From SIG440 sp045587485 (GTDB taxonomy: Bacteria > Bacillota > Clostridia > Monoglobales > Monoglobaceae): DNA of 43,532 nucleotides. Made by a program: the position numbers and the translations under genes. The notes beneath the pieces were generated by a model, which was not told the DNA's origin, made no database searches, and saw only the letters and a program-made list of their open reading frames with translations. The stretch is taken from the NCBI GenBank assembly GCA_045587485.1, contig JAZNCI010000022.1, forward strand, positions 1-43,532, in the 5' to 3' direction. Below are positions 31,006-40,451 of the stretch, one piece after another; position 1 is the stretch's first letter; every line of letters begins with the position of its first letter.

Positions 31006-32274
31006 ATGAACTGTATATTAAAAAACGCAATGGTTTATGTAAATAGTGAGTTTGTAAAAAAGGATGTATTCATTGTTGACGGCACAGTCACCTTTGAAAG
31101 CAATCCTCTTTTTTTTGATTTCCAAGCTATCCCCCTTGACGGCAAATATATTTTCCCCGGTTTTACAGATGTGCATGTTCATCTCAGAGAGCCGGGTTTT
31201 TTGTATAAGGAAAATATCGAAACAGGTACAAGGGCTGCGGCACACGGAGGATACACCACTGTATGCTCTATGCCAAATCTCAATCCTGCCCCCGACTCTC
31301 TTGAAAATCTCAATGTGCAGCTCGAGGCAATAAAAAAATCAGCATTGATAAATGTCGTGCCCTTTGGCACAATTACAGTCGGCAGTCTTGGCGAAACCCT
31401 ATCAGATATGGATTCTATGGCACCCTTTGTTGCAGGCTTTTCAGACGACGGCAAAGGCGTTCAAAGCGACGACATAATGCGTCAGGCAATGAAAAAAGCA
31501 AAGAAATTGGGCAAAATAATCTCTGCCCATTGTGAGGACAACTCCCTCCTTCGCGGCGGATACATTCACGACGGAGAATATGCAAAAAAACACAGCCACA
31601 CAGGCATCTGCTCAGAAAGTGAATGGGGTCAGATAAAACGTGACCTTGAACTTGTGCGTGAAATTGGCTGTGCATATCACGTTTGTCATATATCCACAAA
31701 AGAAAGTGTTGAATTAATTCGCAGGGCGAAAGCCGAGGGGCTTGACGTAACTTGCGAAACCGCTCCGCACTACCTGGTTCTTTCGGATAAGGATTTGCAA
31801 GAGGATGGTCGATTTAAAATGAATCCTCCTCTTCGCGGCGAGGCGGACAGGCTTGCCCTTATTGAAGGTATTAAAGATGGTACAATTGATATGATTGCAA
31901 CCGACCACGCTCCTCATTCTGCCGAGGAAAAGGGGAAGGGTTTAAAGGATAGTTTAATGGGCATTGTCGGAATTGAAACTGCATTCCCCATACTTTATAC
32001 AAACCTAGTAAAAACAAAAATAATAACTCTCGAAAAACTGATTGAGCTGTTTCACGTCAATCCCTGCAAACGCTTTGGTATAGGATGTGACCTTAAGGAA
32101 GGCAGTGTTGCAGACTTAACCGTTTTCGACCTTGATTGTTCTTATAAGATAGATACAAAAGATTTTCTGTCGATGGGAAAGAGCACTCCTTTTGAAGGTG
32201 CAAAGGTCTTTGGCAAATGTCTTATGACAATAGCAGGCGGCAACATCGTATGGCAGGAAACAAAAGAAATTTAG
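31006..32274 (+). CDS. pyrC: Dihydroorotase
   Basis: A 422-residue class I (long) dihydroorotase that closes carbamoyl-aspartate to dihydroorotate. The zinc motif DVHVHLREPGF is near residue 55, SAHCEDNSL near 175, HICHIS-like YHVCHISTKES near 225, and the catalytic Asp in ATDHAPHSAEEK near 300. ATG at 31006 follows AGAAAGGAAA; a frame starting at 30946 would overlap the promoter. It is the first gene of the operon. Confidence 0.95.
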   Translation: MNCILKNAMVYVNSEFVKKDVFIVDGTVTFESNPLFFDFQAIPLDGKYIFPGFTDVHVHLREPGFLYKENIETGTRAAAHGGYTTVCSMPNLNPAPDSLENLNVQLEAIKKSALINVVPFGTITVGSLGETLSDMDSMAPFVAGFSDDGKGVQSDDIMRQAMKKAKKLGKIISAHCEDNSLLRGGYIHDGEYAKKHSHTGICSESEWGQIKRDLELVREIGCAYHVCHISTKESVELIRRAKAEGLDVTCETAPHYLVLSDKDLQEDGRFKMNPPLRGEADRLALIEGIKDGTIDMIATDHAPHSAEEKGKGLKDSLMGIVGIETAFPILYTNLVKTKIITLEKLIELFHVNPCKRFGIGCDLKEGSVADLTVFDLDCSYKIDTKDFLSMGKSTPFEGAKVFGKCLMTIAGGNIVWQETKEI

Positions 32275-32287
32275 GAGGAAAAGGAAA

Positions 32288-35200
32288 ATGTCAAAAAGAA
32301 CAGATCTCAAAAAAATTCTCATTATTGGTTCAGGCCCTATCGTAATAGGTCAGGCGGCAGAATTTGATTACGCCGGAACACAGGCGTGTCTTGCTCTTAA
32401 AGAAGAAGGCTATGAAGTTATTCTTGCAAATTCAAATCCCGCAACAATTATGACAGATACAACCATTGCAGACAAGGTTTATATGGAGCCTCTCACTCTG
32501 GAATATATTGCAAAAATTATCAGATATGAACGCCCCGACGCTATTGTTCCCGGTATTGGCGGACAGACAGGTCTTAACCTTGCTATGCAACTTGAGGAAA
32601 AAGGCATTCTGAAGGAATGTGAGGTTGAACTTCTCGGCACAAAAAGCGAAAGCATTGAACGCGCCGAAGACCGTGAGCTCTTTAAGGAATTATGTCAGTC
32701 AATCGGCGAGCCGGTTATTCCCTCGGAAATAACTTACTCTCTTGAAGAGGCAAAGGCTGCTGCAGAGAAAATAGGCTATCCCGTTGTTCTTCGCCCTGCC
32801 TTTACTCTGGGCGGCACAGGCGGTGGCTTTGCCTACAACGAAGACGAGCTTATTGAGGTTGGCACCAATGCATTTAAGCTATCCCCAGTTTCTCAGGTTC
32901 TTGTGGAAAAAAGTGTTAAGGGTTATAAGGAAATTGAATTTGAGGTTATGCGTGACTCAAATGATAACGCAATAACAATTTGCGGAATGGAAAATATTGA
33001 CCCTGTCGGTGTTCACACAGGTGACAGTATTGTTGTCGCACCCATTCTCACCTTAAACGAACACGACCACAAAATGCTCAATGACAGCGCAATCAAAATT
33101 ATTCGTGAGCTTAAAATTGAGGGCGGTTGCAATGTTCAGTTTGCTCTGCATCCCACAACTTCTGAATATTATCTTATCGAGGTTAACCCCAGAGTTTCTC
33201 GTTCTTCCGCTCTTGCATCAAAAGCAAGCGGTTACCCCATCGCCAGAGTTACCGCCAAAATTGCTGTTGGTATGTCTCTTGAAGAAATTGCAATTGCAAA
33301 CACAACAGCAGCTTTTGAACCAAGACTTGATTATATTGTTGCAAAGTTTCCCCGTTTCCCCTTTGATAAATTTGCATCTGCTACCAACAAGCTTGGCACA
33401 CAAATGAAGGCAACTGGCGAGGTAATGGGTATCGGCTCGAGCTTAGAGGAATGTTTGCTTAAATCAATCCGTTCACTTGAAATCGGCGTAAACCATATTT
33501 GGATGTCAAAATTTGAGAATATGTCTGTTGATGATATGCTTGAATACATCAAGGAATTCCGTGATGACAACATCTATGCCATTGCACAGCTTATGCGAAA
33601 TGGTGTTGACCTTGAAACTCTTCACAAAATTACTATGATTACACCCTATTTCCTTGAAACAATCAAAAAGATTGTTGACTTTGAAATAGTAATTAAAAAC
33701 AACAAGGGCAACATCACAACCCTTAAAGAAGCAAAGAAAATTGGTTTTAGCGACCCCTTTATTGCAAAGCTCTGGGGTGTTACTGAAATTGAGGTTTATA
33801 ACCTTAGAAAAGCCAATGATATATTCCCAGTATACAGAATGGTTGATACCTGTCACACAAATGCATATATCCCATATTTCTATTCAAGCTATACCGGCGA
33901 GCAAGACTCCATTATAACCGACAAGAAAAAGCTTATGGTGCTGGGTGCAGGTCCCATCCGTATCGGTCAGGGCGTTGAGTTTGACTATTCAACAGTTCAC
34001 GCTGTTACCACAATCAAAAAGTCAGGCTATGAAGCAATTATCATAAACAACAACCCCGAAACCGTTTCAACCGACTATACCACTGCGGACAAGCTCTATT
34101 TCGAGCCCCTTACCCCTGAGGATGTAATGAATATTATTCACTTTGAGACTCCCGAGGGCGTTATCGCATCACTTGGCGGACAGACAGCTATTAACCTTGC
34201 ACAGCCTCTTACAGACCGCGATGTTGCAATTATCGGTACAGACTGCGAAGCAATTGACCGTGCAGAAAACCGTGACGCATTTGAAAAAATTCTTAAAAAG
34301 CTTAATATACCTCAGCCCAAGGGCAGAGCGGTTACAAAGATTGAAGACGGCGTTGCTGCTGCCAAGGAAATCGGTTATCCCGTTCTGGTGCGTCCCAGTT
34401 TTGTTCTTGGCGGTCGTGCAATGCAGATCGTAGGCAATGAAGAACAGCTTCGTCATTACCTTAAAACAGCCGTTGAAATCGACGAGGACAAGCCCGTTCT
34501 TGTTGATAAATATATCAGCGGTAAAGAAGTTGAAATCGATGCAATATGCGACGGAAAGGATGTATTTGTTCCTGGCATTATGGAACTTGTCGAACGTACC
34601 GGTATCCACAGTGGTGACTCAATAAGCGTATACCCCTCCTTCAGTATCTCAAAAAAGGTGAAACGCAGAATATTGAAGTATGCAAAGCAGCTTGGTCTTG
34701 GTATTGGAATCGTGGGTCTTTATAATATCCAGTTTATCGTGGACAAAAATGACGATGTATATATCATCGAGGTTAATCCCCGTTCTTCAAGAACAGTTCC
34801 CTTCCTCTCCAAAGCTACGGGCTACAGCCTTGCAGATATTGCAACTGAGGTAATTATGGGCAAGAGCCTTAAAGAACAGGGCATTACCGAGGTTTATCCC
34901 AGAGAGAAAAACCGCTGGTATGTGAAGGTTCCTGTGTTCTCGTTCAATAAAATCCGCGGACTTGACGCATACCTCTCACCCGAAATGAAATCCACAGGCG
35001 AGGCAATCGGCTATGACGATAAGCTCAATCGAGCATTGTACAAGGCACTTCAGGCATCGGGTATGCACGTTCAAAACTACGGAACAGTTCTTGCAACCAT
35101 CGCTGACAAGGACAAAAACGAAGCACTTGAGCTTATCCGCAGATTTTATAACCTTGGCTTTAACATTCAGGCAACACGCGGTACTGCAGAATTCCTTAAG

Positions 35201-35464
35201 AAAAACGGCATCCGTACCCATATGCTGAAAAAGATAAGCGAGGACAACGAGGAGATTCCATCAGCCATCCGTCAGGGTCATATAGCCTATATCATAAACA
35301 CAAGCGATGTTGCAGGCTCGGGCTCAAATATTAACGACGGTCACGAAATCCGTTTATGTGCAACCGAAAACAACGTAAATATCTTTACATCTCTTGATAC
35401 GGTTTCGGTACTGCTTGACGTGCTGGAGGAAAATACTCTTACAATCTCAACAATTGATGCATAA
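32288..35464 (+). CDS. carB: Carbamoyl phosphate synthase large subunit
   Basis: A 1058-residue enzyme of full length. It has two ATP-grasp halves, each opening with a GPIxIGQ motif (GSGPIVIGQAAEFDYAG near residue 13; GAGPIRIGQGVEFDYS near 556), metal-binding VNPRVSRSSALASKA and VNPRSSRTVPFLSKA, and a C-terminal MGS-like allosteric domain (from about 930). It makes carbamoyl phosphate from bicarbonate, ammonia and 2 ATP. The glutaminase partner carA is not in the operon or elsewhere in the window. It starts 13 bases after pyrC behind AGGAGG. Confidence 0.97.
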   Translation: MSKRTDLKKILIIGSGPIVIGQAAEFDYAGTQACLALKEEGYEVILANSNPATIMTDTTIADKVYMEPLTLEYIAKIIRYERPDAIVPGIGGQTGLNLAMQLEEKGILKECEVELLGTKSESIERAEDRELFKELCQSIGEPVIPSEITYSLEEAKAAAEKIGYPVVLRPAFTLGGTGGGFAYNEDELIEVGTNAFKLSPVSQVLVEKSVKGYKEIEFEVMRDSNDNAITICGMENIDPVGVHTGDSIVVAPILTLNEHDHKMLNDSAIKIIRELKIEGGCNVQFALHPTTSEYYLIEVNPRVSRSSALASKASGYPIARVTAKIAVGMSLEEIAIANTTAAFEPRLDYIVAKFPRFPFDKFASATNKLGTQMKATGEVMGIGSSLEECLLKSIRSLEIGVNHIWMSKFENMSVDDMLEYIKEFRDDNIYAIAQLMRNGVDLETLHKITMITPYFLETIKKIVDFEIVIKNNKGNITTLKEAKKIGFSDPFIAKLWGVTEIEVYNLRKANDIFPVYRMVDTCHTNAYIPYFYSSYTGEQDSIITDKKKLMVLGAGPIRIGQGVEFDYSTVHAVTTIKKSGYEAIIINNNPETVSTDYTTADKLYFEPLTPEDVMNIIHFETPEGVIASLGGQTAINLAQPLTDRDVAIIGTDCEAIDRAENRDAFEKILKKLNIPQPKGRAVTKIEDGVAAAKEIGYPVLVRPSFVLGGRAMQIVGNEEQLRHYLKTAVEIDEDKPVLVDKYISGKEVEIDAICDGKDVFVPGIMELVERTGIHSGDSISVYPSFSISKKVKRRILKYAKQLGLGIGIVGLYNIQFIVDKNDDVYIIEVNPRSSRTVPFLSKATGYSLADIATEVIMGKSLKEQGITEVYPREKNRWYVKVPVFSFNKIRGLDAYLSPEMKSTGEAIGYDDKLNRALYKALQASGMHVQNYGTVLATIADKDKNEALELIRRFYNLGFNIQATRGTAEFLKKNGIRTHMLKKISEDNEEIPSAIRQGHIAYIINTSDVAGSGSNINDGHEIRLCATENNVNIFTSLDTVSVLLDVLEENTLTISTIDA

Positions 35465-35479
35465 GGAGAAATTTTTGCT

Positions 35480-36211
35480 GTGAAACAGGAAATTTTTACA
35501 ATAAAACTCAATGAAAAAATTGCAAAAGATATATTTTTAATGACTCTATGCGGTGATACAAGTGCAATCACCGCACCCGGTCAGTTTGTAAATATACAGC
35601 TTGACGGTTTGTATCTCAGAAGACCCATTTCAGTATGCGACTATTCGGATAACTCCCTCACCCTTATTTACAAAATTGTGGGCGAGGGCACCGAAATTAT
35701 GAGCAAATATGAGCCGGGGATGAAACTCGACCTTCTGATTGGTTTGGGCAACGGCTTCAATACAGAAAAAAGCGGCGGCACTCCTCTTCTCATCGGTGGC
35801 GGTGTCGGTGTTCCTCCAATGTACAACCTTTGCAAGGTTCTGATTAAACAAGGTAAAAAGCCAACCGTAATTTTGGGCTTCAACAGTAAAGCTGATGTAT
35901 TCTTTGAAGAAGAATTCAAGGCTTTAGGTGCAAAGGTTTTCGTTACAACATCCGACGGCAGCTATGGAATTTGCGGCTTTGTTACCGATGCTATGAAGGA
36001 TGTTGACTACTCCTACTTCTACACCTGTGGCCCTATGCCTATGTTCAAGGCAATCGAAGCAATTGCCGCAGGCTCCGGTCAATACAGTTTTGAAGAGCGT
36101 ATGGGCTGTGGCTTTGGTGCTTGTATGGGCTGCTCCTGCAAGACAAAATACGGCAATAAACGTATCTGTAAGGACGGGCCCGTCTTAGAAAGGGAGGAAA
36201 TCATATGGTAA
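35480..36211 (+). CDS. pyrK: Dihydroorotate dehydrogenase electron transfer subunit
   Basis: A 243-residue ferredoxin-reductase-like subunit that binds FAD and a 2Fe-2S cluster and passes electrons from PyrD to NAD. Seen: LRRPISVCDY (flavin site), LIGGGVGVPPMYNL (NAD-binding), CGPMPM, and the C-terminal cluster CGFGACMGCSCKT with a final Cys in RICKDGP. It starts at GTG behind AAGGAGAA and overlaps pyrD by seven bases. Confidence 0.95.
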   Translation: MKQEIFTIKLNEKIAKDIFLMTLCGDTSAITAPGQFVNIQLDGLYLRRPISVCDYSDNSLTLIYKIVGEGTEIMSKYEPGMKLDLLIGLGNGFNTEKSGGTPLLIGGGVGVPPMYNLCKVLIKQGKKPTVILGFNSKADVFFEEEFKALGAKVFVTTSDGSYGICGFVTDAMKDVDYSYFYTCGPMPMFKAIEAIAAGSGQYSFEERMGCGFGACMGCSCKTKYGNKRICKDGPVLEREEIIW

Positions 36212-37116
36212 ACACAAAGATTACATTATGCGACATTGCCCTTGATAACCCCATTATCCCTGCCAGCGGAACTTTTGGTTTTGGTTATGAATTTGCTCAA
36301 ATTTATGACATAAACTGTCTCGGTACATTCTCTTTTAAAGGAACAACCAAAGACCCCCGTTTTGGCAATCCAACCCCAAGAATTGCAGAATGTAAAATGG
36401 GTATGATTAACTCAGTAGGTTTGCAAAACCCCGGTGTTGATTCCGTTATTGAAAATGAGTTGCCCAAGCTGAAAAAGGTTTTTTCAAAGCCCGTTATGGC
36501 AAACATCAGCGGATTTTCGGTTGATGACTATGTATACACCTGTGAAAAACTTAACGGTCAGGACCAGATTGGTTGGTTTGAGGTTAATGTTTCCTGCCCC
36601 AATGTTCACGGCGGCGGTATGAGTTTTGGAACATCACCCGAAGCTGCTGCAGAAGTTACAAAGGCCGTTAAGGCGGTTTCTGACAAGCCGATTATCATTA
36701 AGCTGTCACCCAATGTAACAGATATTGTTTCAATAGCAAAAGCTTGTGAAGAAGCCGGCGCAGACGGCATTAGTCTTATAAACACTCTTCTCGGTATGAG
36801 AATTGACCTTAAAACAAAAAAATGCGTTATAGCAAACAAAATGGGCGGTTTTTCAGGACCTGCAATATTCCCTGTGGCTGTTCGTATGGTATATCAGGTA
36901 TATGAGGCAGTTAACATTCCCGTTATCGGTATGGGCGGTGTTTCTTCTGCCGAAGACGTAATTGAAATGATGCTTGCAGGTGCAACAGCCGTTCAGGTTG
37001 GTGCCGCAAATCTGGTTAACCCATATGCCTGCAAGGAAATTATAGAAAAACTCCCGTCAGTTATGGAAAAATACGGGATTTCAGATTTGAATAATATTAT
37101 AGGAGGTGCCCACTAA
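36205..37116 (+). CDS. pyrD: Dihydroorotate dehydrogenase, class 1B catalytic subunit
   Basis: A 303-residue FMN enzyme oxidising dihydroorotate to orotate. NPIIPASGTFGFG at the N-terminus, INSVGLQNPGVD, the catalytic Cys in EVNVSCPNVHGGG near residue 132, and VIGMGGVSSAEDV near the FMN phosphate site are visible. The active-site Cys and the adjacent pyrK mark the NAD-linked class 1B enzyme. Translation is coupled at both ends. Confidence 0.96.
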   Translation: MVNTKITLCDIALDNPIIPASGTFGFGYEFAQIYDINCLGTFSFKGTTKDPRFGNPTPRIAECKMGMINSVGLQNPGVDSVIENELPKLKKVFSKPVMANISGFSVDDYVYTCEKLNGQDQIGWFEVNVSCPNVHGGGMSFGTSPEAAAEVTKAVKAVSDKPIIIKLSPNVTDIVSIAKACEEAGADGISLINTLLGMRIDLKTKKCVIANKMGGFSGPAIFPVAVRMVYQVYEAVNIPVIGMGGVSSAEDVIEMMLAGATAVQVGAANLVNPYACKEIIEKLPSVMEKYGISDLNNIIGGAH

Positions 37117-37814
37117 TGGGAAAAGACGTTATTGTTGCCTGCGATTTTGCAGGAAAGAAAGAAGTTTTTGAGTTTTTAGACAAGTTTACCGATGTAAAGC
37201 CATTTGTTAAAATCGGTATGGAACTGTTCTATGCTGAAGGCCCCGAAATCGTACACGAAATAAAGAGCCGCGGGCACAAGATATTCCTTGACCTTAAGCT
37301 CCATGACATCCCAAACACAGTAAAAAAATCTATGTCAGTGCTCAGCCGTCTTGATGTTGATATGACAAACCTTCACGCATCAGGCACCGTTGCAATGATG
37401 GAAGCCGCAATCGAAGGTCTTACTCGCCCCGACGGTACACGTCCTATTCTCATTGCAGTAACACAGCTCACATCAACAAGTGAAGAAAAAATGAAGGAAG
37501 ACCTTCTTATCAATGAAGCAATTGACAAGGTTGTTATGCACTATGCAAGCAATGCAAAAAAAGCTGGTCTTGACGGTGTTGTATGTTCACCCTTAGAGGC
37601 TGAAAAGGTTCACAATGCCTGCGGCAAGGACTTTGTTACAGTTACCCCTGGTGTTCGCTTTGCAGATGGTGATAAGGGCGACCAGGTACGTGTTATGACT
37701 CCTGCTGACGCAAAAGCAATCGGCTCTGATTACATAGTTGTTGGCAGACCTATTACTGCAGCAGAAGACCCCGTTGCCGCATACAAAAGATGCGTTGCCG
37801 AATTTGTAGGATAA
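37116..37814 (+). CDS. pyrF: Orotidine 5'-phosphate decarboxylase
   Basis: A 232-residue TIM barrel that converts OMP to UMP. The signature DLKLHDIPNTVKKS lies near residue 64, VACDF at the N-terminus and VTPGVRFADGDKGDQ near 175. Length and motifs are those of the short, classical PyrF. The start overlaps the pyrD stop (TAATG). Confidence 0.96.
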   Translation: MGKDVIVACDFAGKKEVFEFLDKFTDVKPFVKIGMELFYAEGPEIVHEIKSRGHKIFLDLKLHDIPNTVKKSMSVLSRLDVDMTNLHASGTVAMMEAAIEGLTRPDGTRPILIAVTQLTSTSEEKMKEDLLINEAIDKVVMHYASNAKKAGLDGVVCSPLEAEKVHNACGKDFVTVTPGVRFADGDKGDQVRVMTPADAKAIGSDYIVVGRPITAAEDPVAAYKRCVAEFVG

Positions 37815-37837
37815 AAATTTTTAAAGGAGTAAAGATA

Positions 37838-38470
37838 ATGAAAGAACTAATTGCAAAAGATTTATTAAAAATTAAAGCCGTATTCTTCCGCCCCGAAGAA
37901 CCCTTTACTTGGGCAAGCGGAATCAAAAGCCCAGTATACTGTGACAACCGTCTCACATTAAGCGACATTTCTGTTCGAAGCGATGTAGAAAACGGCCTTG
38001 CAACACTCATTAAGGAAAACTATCCCGAAGCTGAGGTTCTTATGGGAACATCAACTGCTGGTATTGCTCATGCTGCAATCACCGCACACCTTCTTGACCT
38101 TCCTATGGGCTATGTTCGCAGCGGTGCAAAGGACCACGGCAGACAGAATCAGATTGAAGGCAGACTCGGAAAAGGAGACAAGGTTGTAGTTGTTGAAGAC
38201 CTTATCTCAACAGGCGGCAGTGTTATCGAGGTTGTAAATATTCTTCGTGAAGCCGGTGCGGAGGTTCTTGGTATAGTTTCTATCTTCACCTATGGTATGC
38301 AAAAGGGTCTTGACAGACTTGCAGCTGCCGATGTAAAAAACATCAGCCTTACAAACTTTGATGTAATTGCAGAGGTTGCAGCAAAAGAAGGTTATATCAG
38401 GCCCAAGGATATTGAAAGACTTATCGCCTTTCGCAACAATCCATCAGACGAAAGCTGGATAAATGCCTGA
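37838..38470 (+). CDS. pyrE: Orotate phosphoribosyltransferase
   Basis: A 210-residue phosphoribosyltransferase that joins orotate and PRPP to OMP. The PRPP loop KVVVVEDLISTGGS lies near residue 115, and the N-terminal FTWASGIKSPVYCDNR near 28 is typical. ATG at 37838 follows AAAGGAGT; a frame from 37790 overlaps pyrF and lacks a ribosome site. Confidence 0.95.
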   Translation: MKELIAKDLLKIKAVFFRPEEPFTWASGIKSPVYCDNRLTLSDISVRSDVENGLATLIKENYPEAEVLMGTSTAGIAHAAITAHLLDLPMGYVRSGAKDHGRQNQIEGRLGKGDKVVVVEDLISTGGSVIEVVNILREAGAEVLGIVSIFTYGMQKGLDRLAAADVKNISLTNFDVIAEVAAKEGYIRPKDIERLIAFRNNPSDESWINA

Positions 38471-38502
38471 AATCTTAAAATATGCTGAAGGGACTGACTT
38501 TT

Positions 38503-39414
38503 ATGAGAAGTATTATTGATATAAAAGACCTTTCCAAGGAAGAGCTTAATCAGCTTGTTGCAGTTGCAGAGGACATTATTGCAAATCCCGATAAATACGC
38601 TCACAAGTGCGACAGAAAAAAACTTGCCACACTGTTTTTTGAGCCTTCTACCCGAACCCGTCTTAGCTTTGAGGCTGCAATGTACGAGCTTGGCGGACAC
38701 GTTCTTTCAATGTCTGATGCCGGCTCAAGCTCTGCAGCAAAAGGCGAAAGCGTTGCAGATACCGCAAAAACAGTATCCTGCTATGCGGATATTATTGCAA
38801 TGCGTCATCCCAAAGAGGGTGCTCCCCTTGTTGCTGCAATGAATGCATCCATCCCGGTAATCAACGCCGGTGATGGTGGACATAACCATCCCACTCAAAC
38901 CCTTGCGGATCTTCTTACCATCCACAGAGAAAAGGGGCGTTTTGATAATCTTGTTATCGGTCTTTGCGGTGACCTTAAATTTGGCAGAACAGTACATTCA
39001 TTAATTTCTGCTATGACACGCTATACAGGTGTAAAATTTATCCTTATATCACCTGATGAATTAAAGTTGCCAAGCTATGTAAAGAATATTATAAAGAAAT
39101 CAGAGTGTGAATATATACAGACAGCAGATTTGCTTGAATATATGCCACAGCTTGACATTCTTTATATGACCCGTGTTCAGCAGGAGAGATTTTTTAACGA
39201 AGAAGACTATCTCCGCCTTAAAGACAGCTATATTCTCACTCCCGAAAAGCTGACCGTGGCAAAACCGGACCTTTGCATTATGCATCCCCTGCCACGTGTA
39301 AATGAAATAAGTGTTAAGGTTGACGACGACCCACGAGCTTGCTATTTCAAGCAGGTGCTCAACGGCAAATATATGAGAATGGCTTTAATTCTTAAGCTAT
39401 TGGAGGTAGAATAA
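38503..39414 (+). CDS. pyrB: Aspartate carbamoyltransferase catalytic subunit
   Basis: A 303-residue enzyme joining carbamoyl phosphate and aspartate. The carbamoyl-phosphate site FFEPSTRTRLSFEAA lies near residue 46, INAGDGGHNHPTQTL near 125 and the HPLPRVNEI loop near 260. ATG at 38503 follows AAGGGA. It is followed at once by the regulatory subunit, so the enzyme is of the allosteric catalytic/regulatory type. Confidence 0.96.
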   Translation: MRSIIDIKDLSKEELNQLVAVAEDIIANPDKYAHKCDRKKLATLFFEPSTRTRLSFEAAMYELGGHVLSMSDAGSSSAAKGESVADTAKTVSCYADIIAMRHPKEGAPLVAAMNASIPVINAGDGGHNHPTQTLADLLTIHREKGRFDNLVIGLCGDLKFGRTVHSLISAMTRYTGVKFILISPDELKLPSYVKNIIKKSECEYIQTADLLEYMPQLDILYMTRVQQERFFNEEDYLRLKDSYILTPEKLTVAKPDLCIMHPLPRVNEISVKVDDDPRACYFKQVLNGKYMRMALILKLLEVE

Positions 39415-39830
39415 TGAACATTGATTCTATTAAAAACGGATATGTAATCGACCATATCGAAGCAGGTAAGGGAATGGAAATATACAACCTCCTTCGCCTT
39501 GATATGCTTGATTGTTCGGTAGCTATCATCAAAAATGCAAACAGCTCTAAAATGGGCAAAAAAGACATTATAAAGATTGATGCTCTGATTGACCTTGATA
39601 TGGATATTCTTGGATATGTTGCCCCCAATGCAACTGTTGATATTATACAGTGTGAAAAACTTGTGGAAAAGAAAAAAATGACTCTACCCGAAAAGCTGAC
39701 AAACGTTATTTTCTGCAAAAACCCTCGTTGTATCACCACAACCGAGCAGGAGCTACCCAACATATTCCACCTTACAAACAAGGAAAAAAAAGAATATCGC
39801 TGTACTTACTGTGAAGCACAGGGCGAATAA
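39414..39830 (+). CDS. pyrI: Aspartate carbamoyltransferase regulatory subunit
   Basis: A 138-residue PyrI. The N-terminal allosteric nucleotide-binding domain (IKNGYVIDHIEAGKGMEIYNLL) is followed by the C-terminal zinc domain with four cysteines (CKNPRC and CTYC). It carries CTP/ATP control to PyrB. It overlaps the pyrB stop by one base (TAATG) and is the last gene of the operon. Confidence 0.95.
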   Translation: MNIDSIKNGYVIDHIEAGKGMEIYNLLRLDMLDCSVAIIKNANSSKMGKKDIIKIDALIDLDMDILGYVAPNATVDIIQCEKLVEKKKMTLPEKLTNVIFCKNPRCITTTEQELPNIFHLTNKEKKEYRCTYCEAQGE

Positions 39831-39868
39831 TTTTGAGCAACAAAACCATTTGGATTATTAAATAGAAC

Positions 39869-39910
39869 AAAACCCTTGCGACCTTTGGTATCACAAGGGT
39901 TTTAACTTTT
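39869..39910 (+). terminator. Terminator of the pyr operon
   Basis: AAAACCCTTG pairs with CAAGGGTTTT, followed by AACTTTTTT. It lies 39 bases after the pyrI stop. It is near-symmetric, so it may also serve the convergent gene at 39924. Confidence 0.8.
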
Positions 39911-39923
39911 TTGTGATTATTGT

Positions 39924-40373
39924 TTAATCTACTTTTATTTTTACAACAATTTTTTTTACATGAGAAACTTCTTTATATGCTCTGTTTGGAGCGTGTGCAT
40001 CATCAGGATACAAAATTGCAAATGTACCTGCAGGCATATCAAGCACTACCGGATTTTCTGCTGTAAGAACCATAACATCTTTTTCAGGAGTATGGTCCTT
40101 AATTAAAGTACAGTCCTTGATGTTCTTCCAATAAATTTCTTCGTGTCCGGAAAGTATATACTGAACGTCGATATATTTTTTATGTCCTTCGTAATTCCCC
40201 TCTGTTTTAGTTTCATATTCACTTACGCTGGCATAAACATCATCACCGTCAATTTCGTATTTTCCAACGGCAATATCTTCTTCTGTTCCTTTAACAATAA
40301 AGTCAAAAGCCTTCTTAAACTTTTCACCCAAATTAGTGTATAGATCTTTGTTTGAAATCAAATCGTAAATCAT
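39924..40373 (-). CDS. YhcH/YjgK/YiaL family protein
   Basis: A 149-residue cupin-like protein of the DUF386 (YhcH/TabA) family. Typical features: GKYEIDGDDVYASVSEYETK, the metal-binding EGHKKYIDVQYILSGHEEI near residue 63, and FAILYPDDAHAPNRA near 118, with His and Asp/Glu ligands. Relatives are linked to sialic-acid or other sugar breakdown and to biofilm control. No sugar genes lie beside it here, so the role is open. The start has AAAGGAG. Confidence 0.85.
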   Translation of the reverse strand: MIYDLISNKDLYTNLGEKFKKAFDFIVKGTEEDIAVGKYEIDGDDVYASVSEYETKTEGNYEGHKKYIDVQYILSGHEEIYWKNIKDCTLIKDHTPEKDVMVLTAENPVVLDMPAGTFAILYPDDAHAPNRAYKEVSHVKKIVVKIKVD

Positions 40374-40407
40374 TATTGGTGTCTCCTTTTTGAATTTTTA
40401 ATTATAC

Positions 40408-40440
40408 AAAGAGCCTCTCGGGTTGAGAGGCTCTTTAGTA
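40408..40440 (-). terminator. Terminator between the SLH protein and the YhcH gene
   Basis: AAAGAGCCTCTC pairs with GAGAGGCTCTTT around a five-base loop, a perfect 12-bp stem. On the minus strand it ends in TCTTTGTATAA. It ends the SLH gene transcript; only weak termination is expected towards plus. Confidence 0.75.
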
Positions 40441-40451
40441 AACTTAACAAA

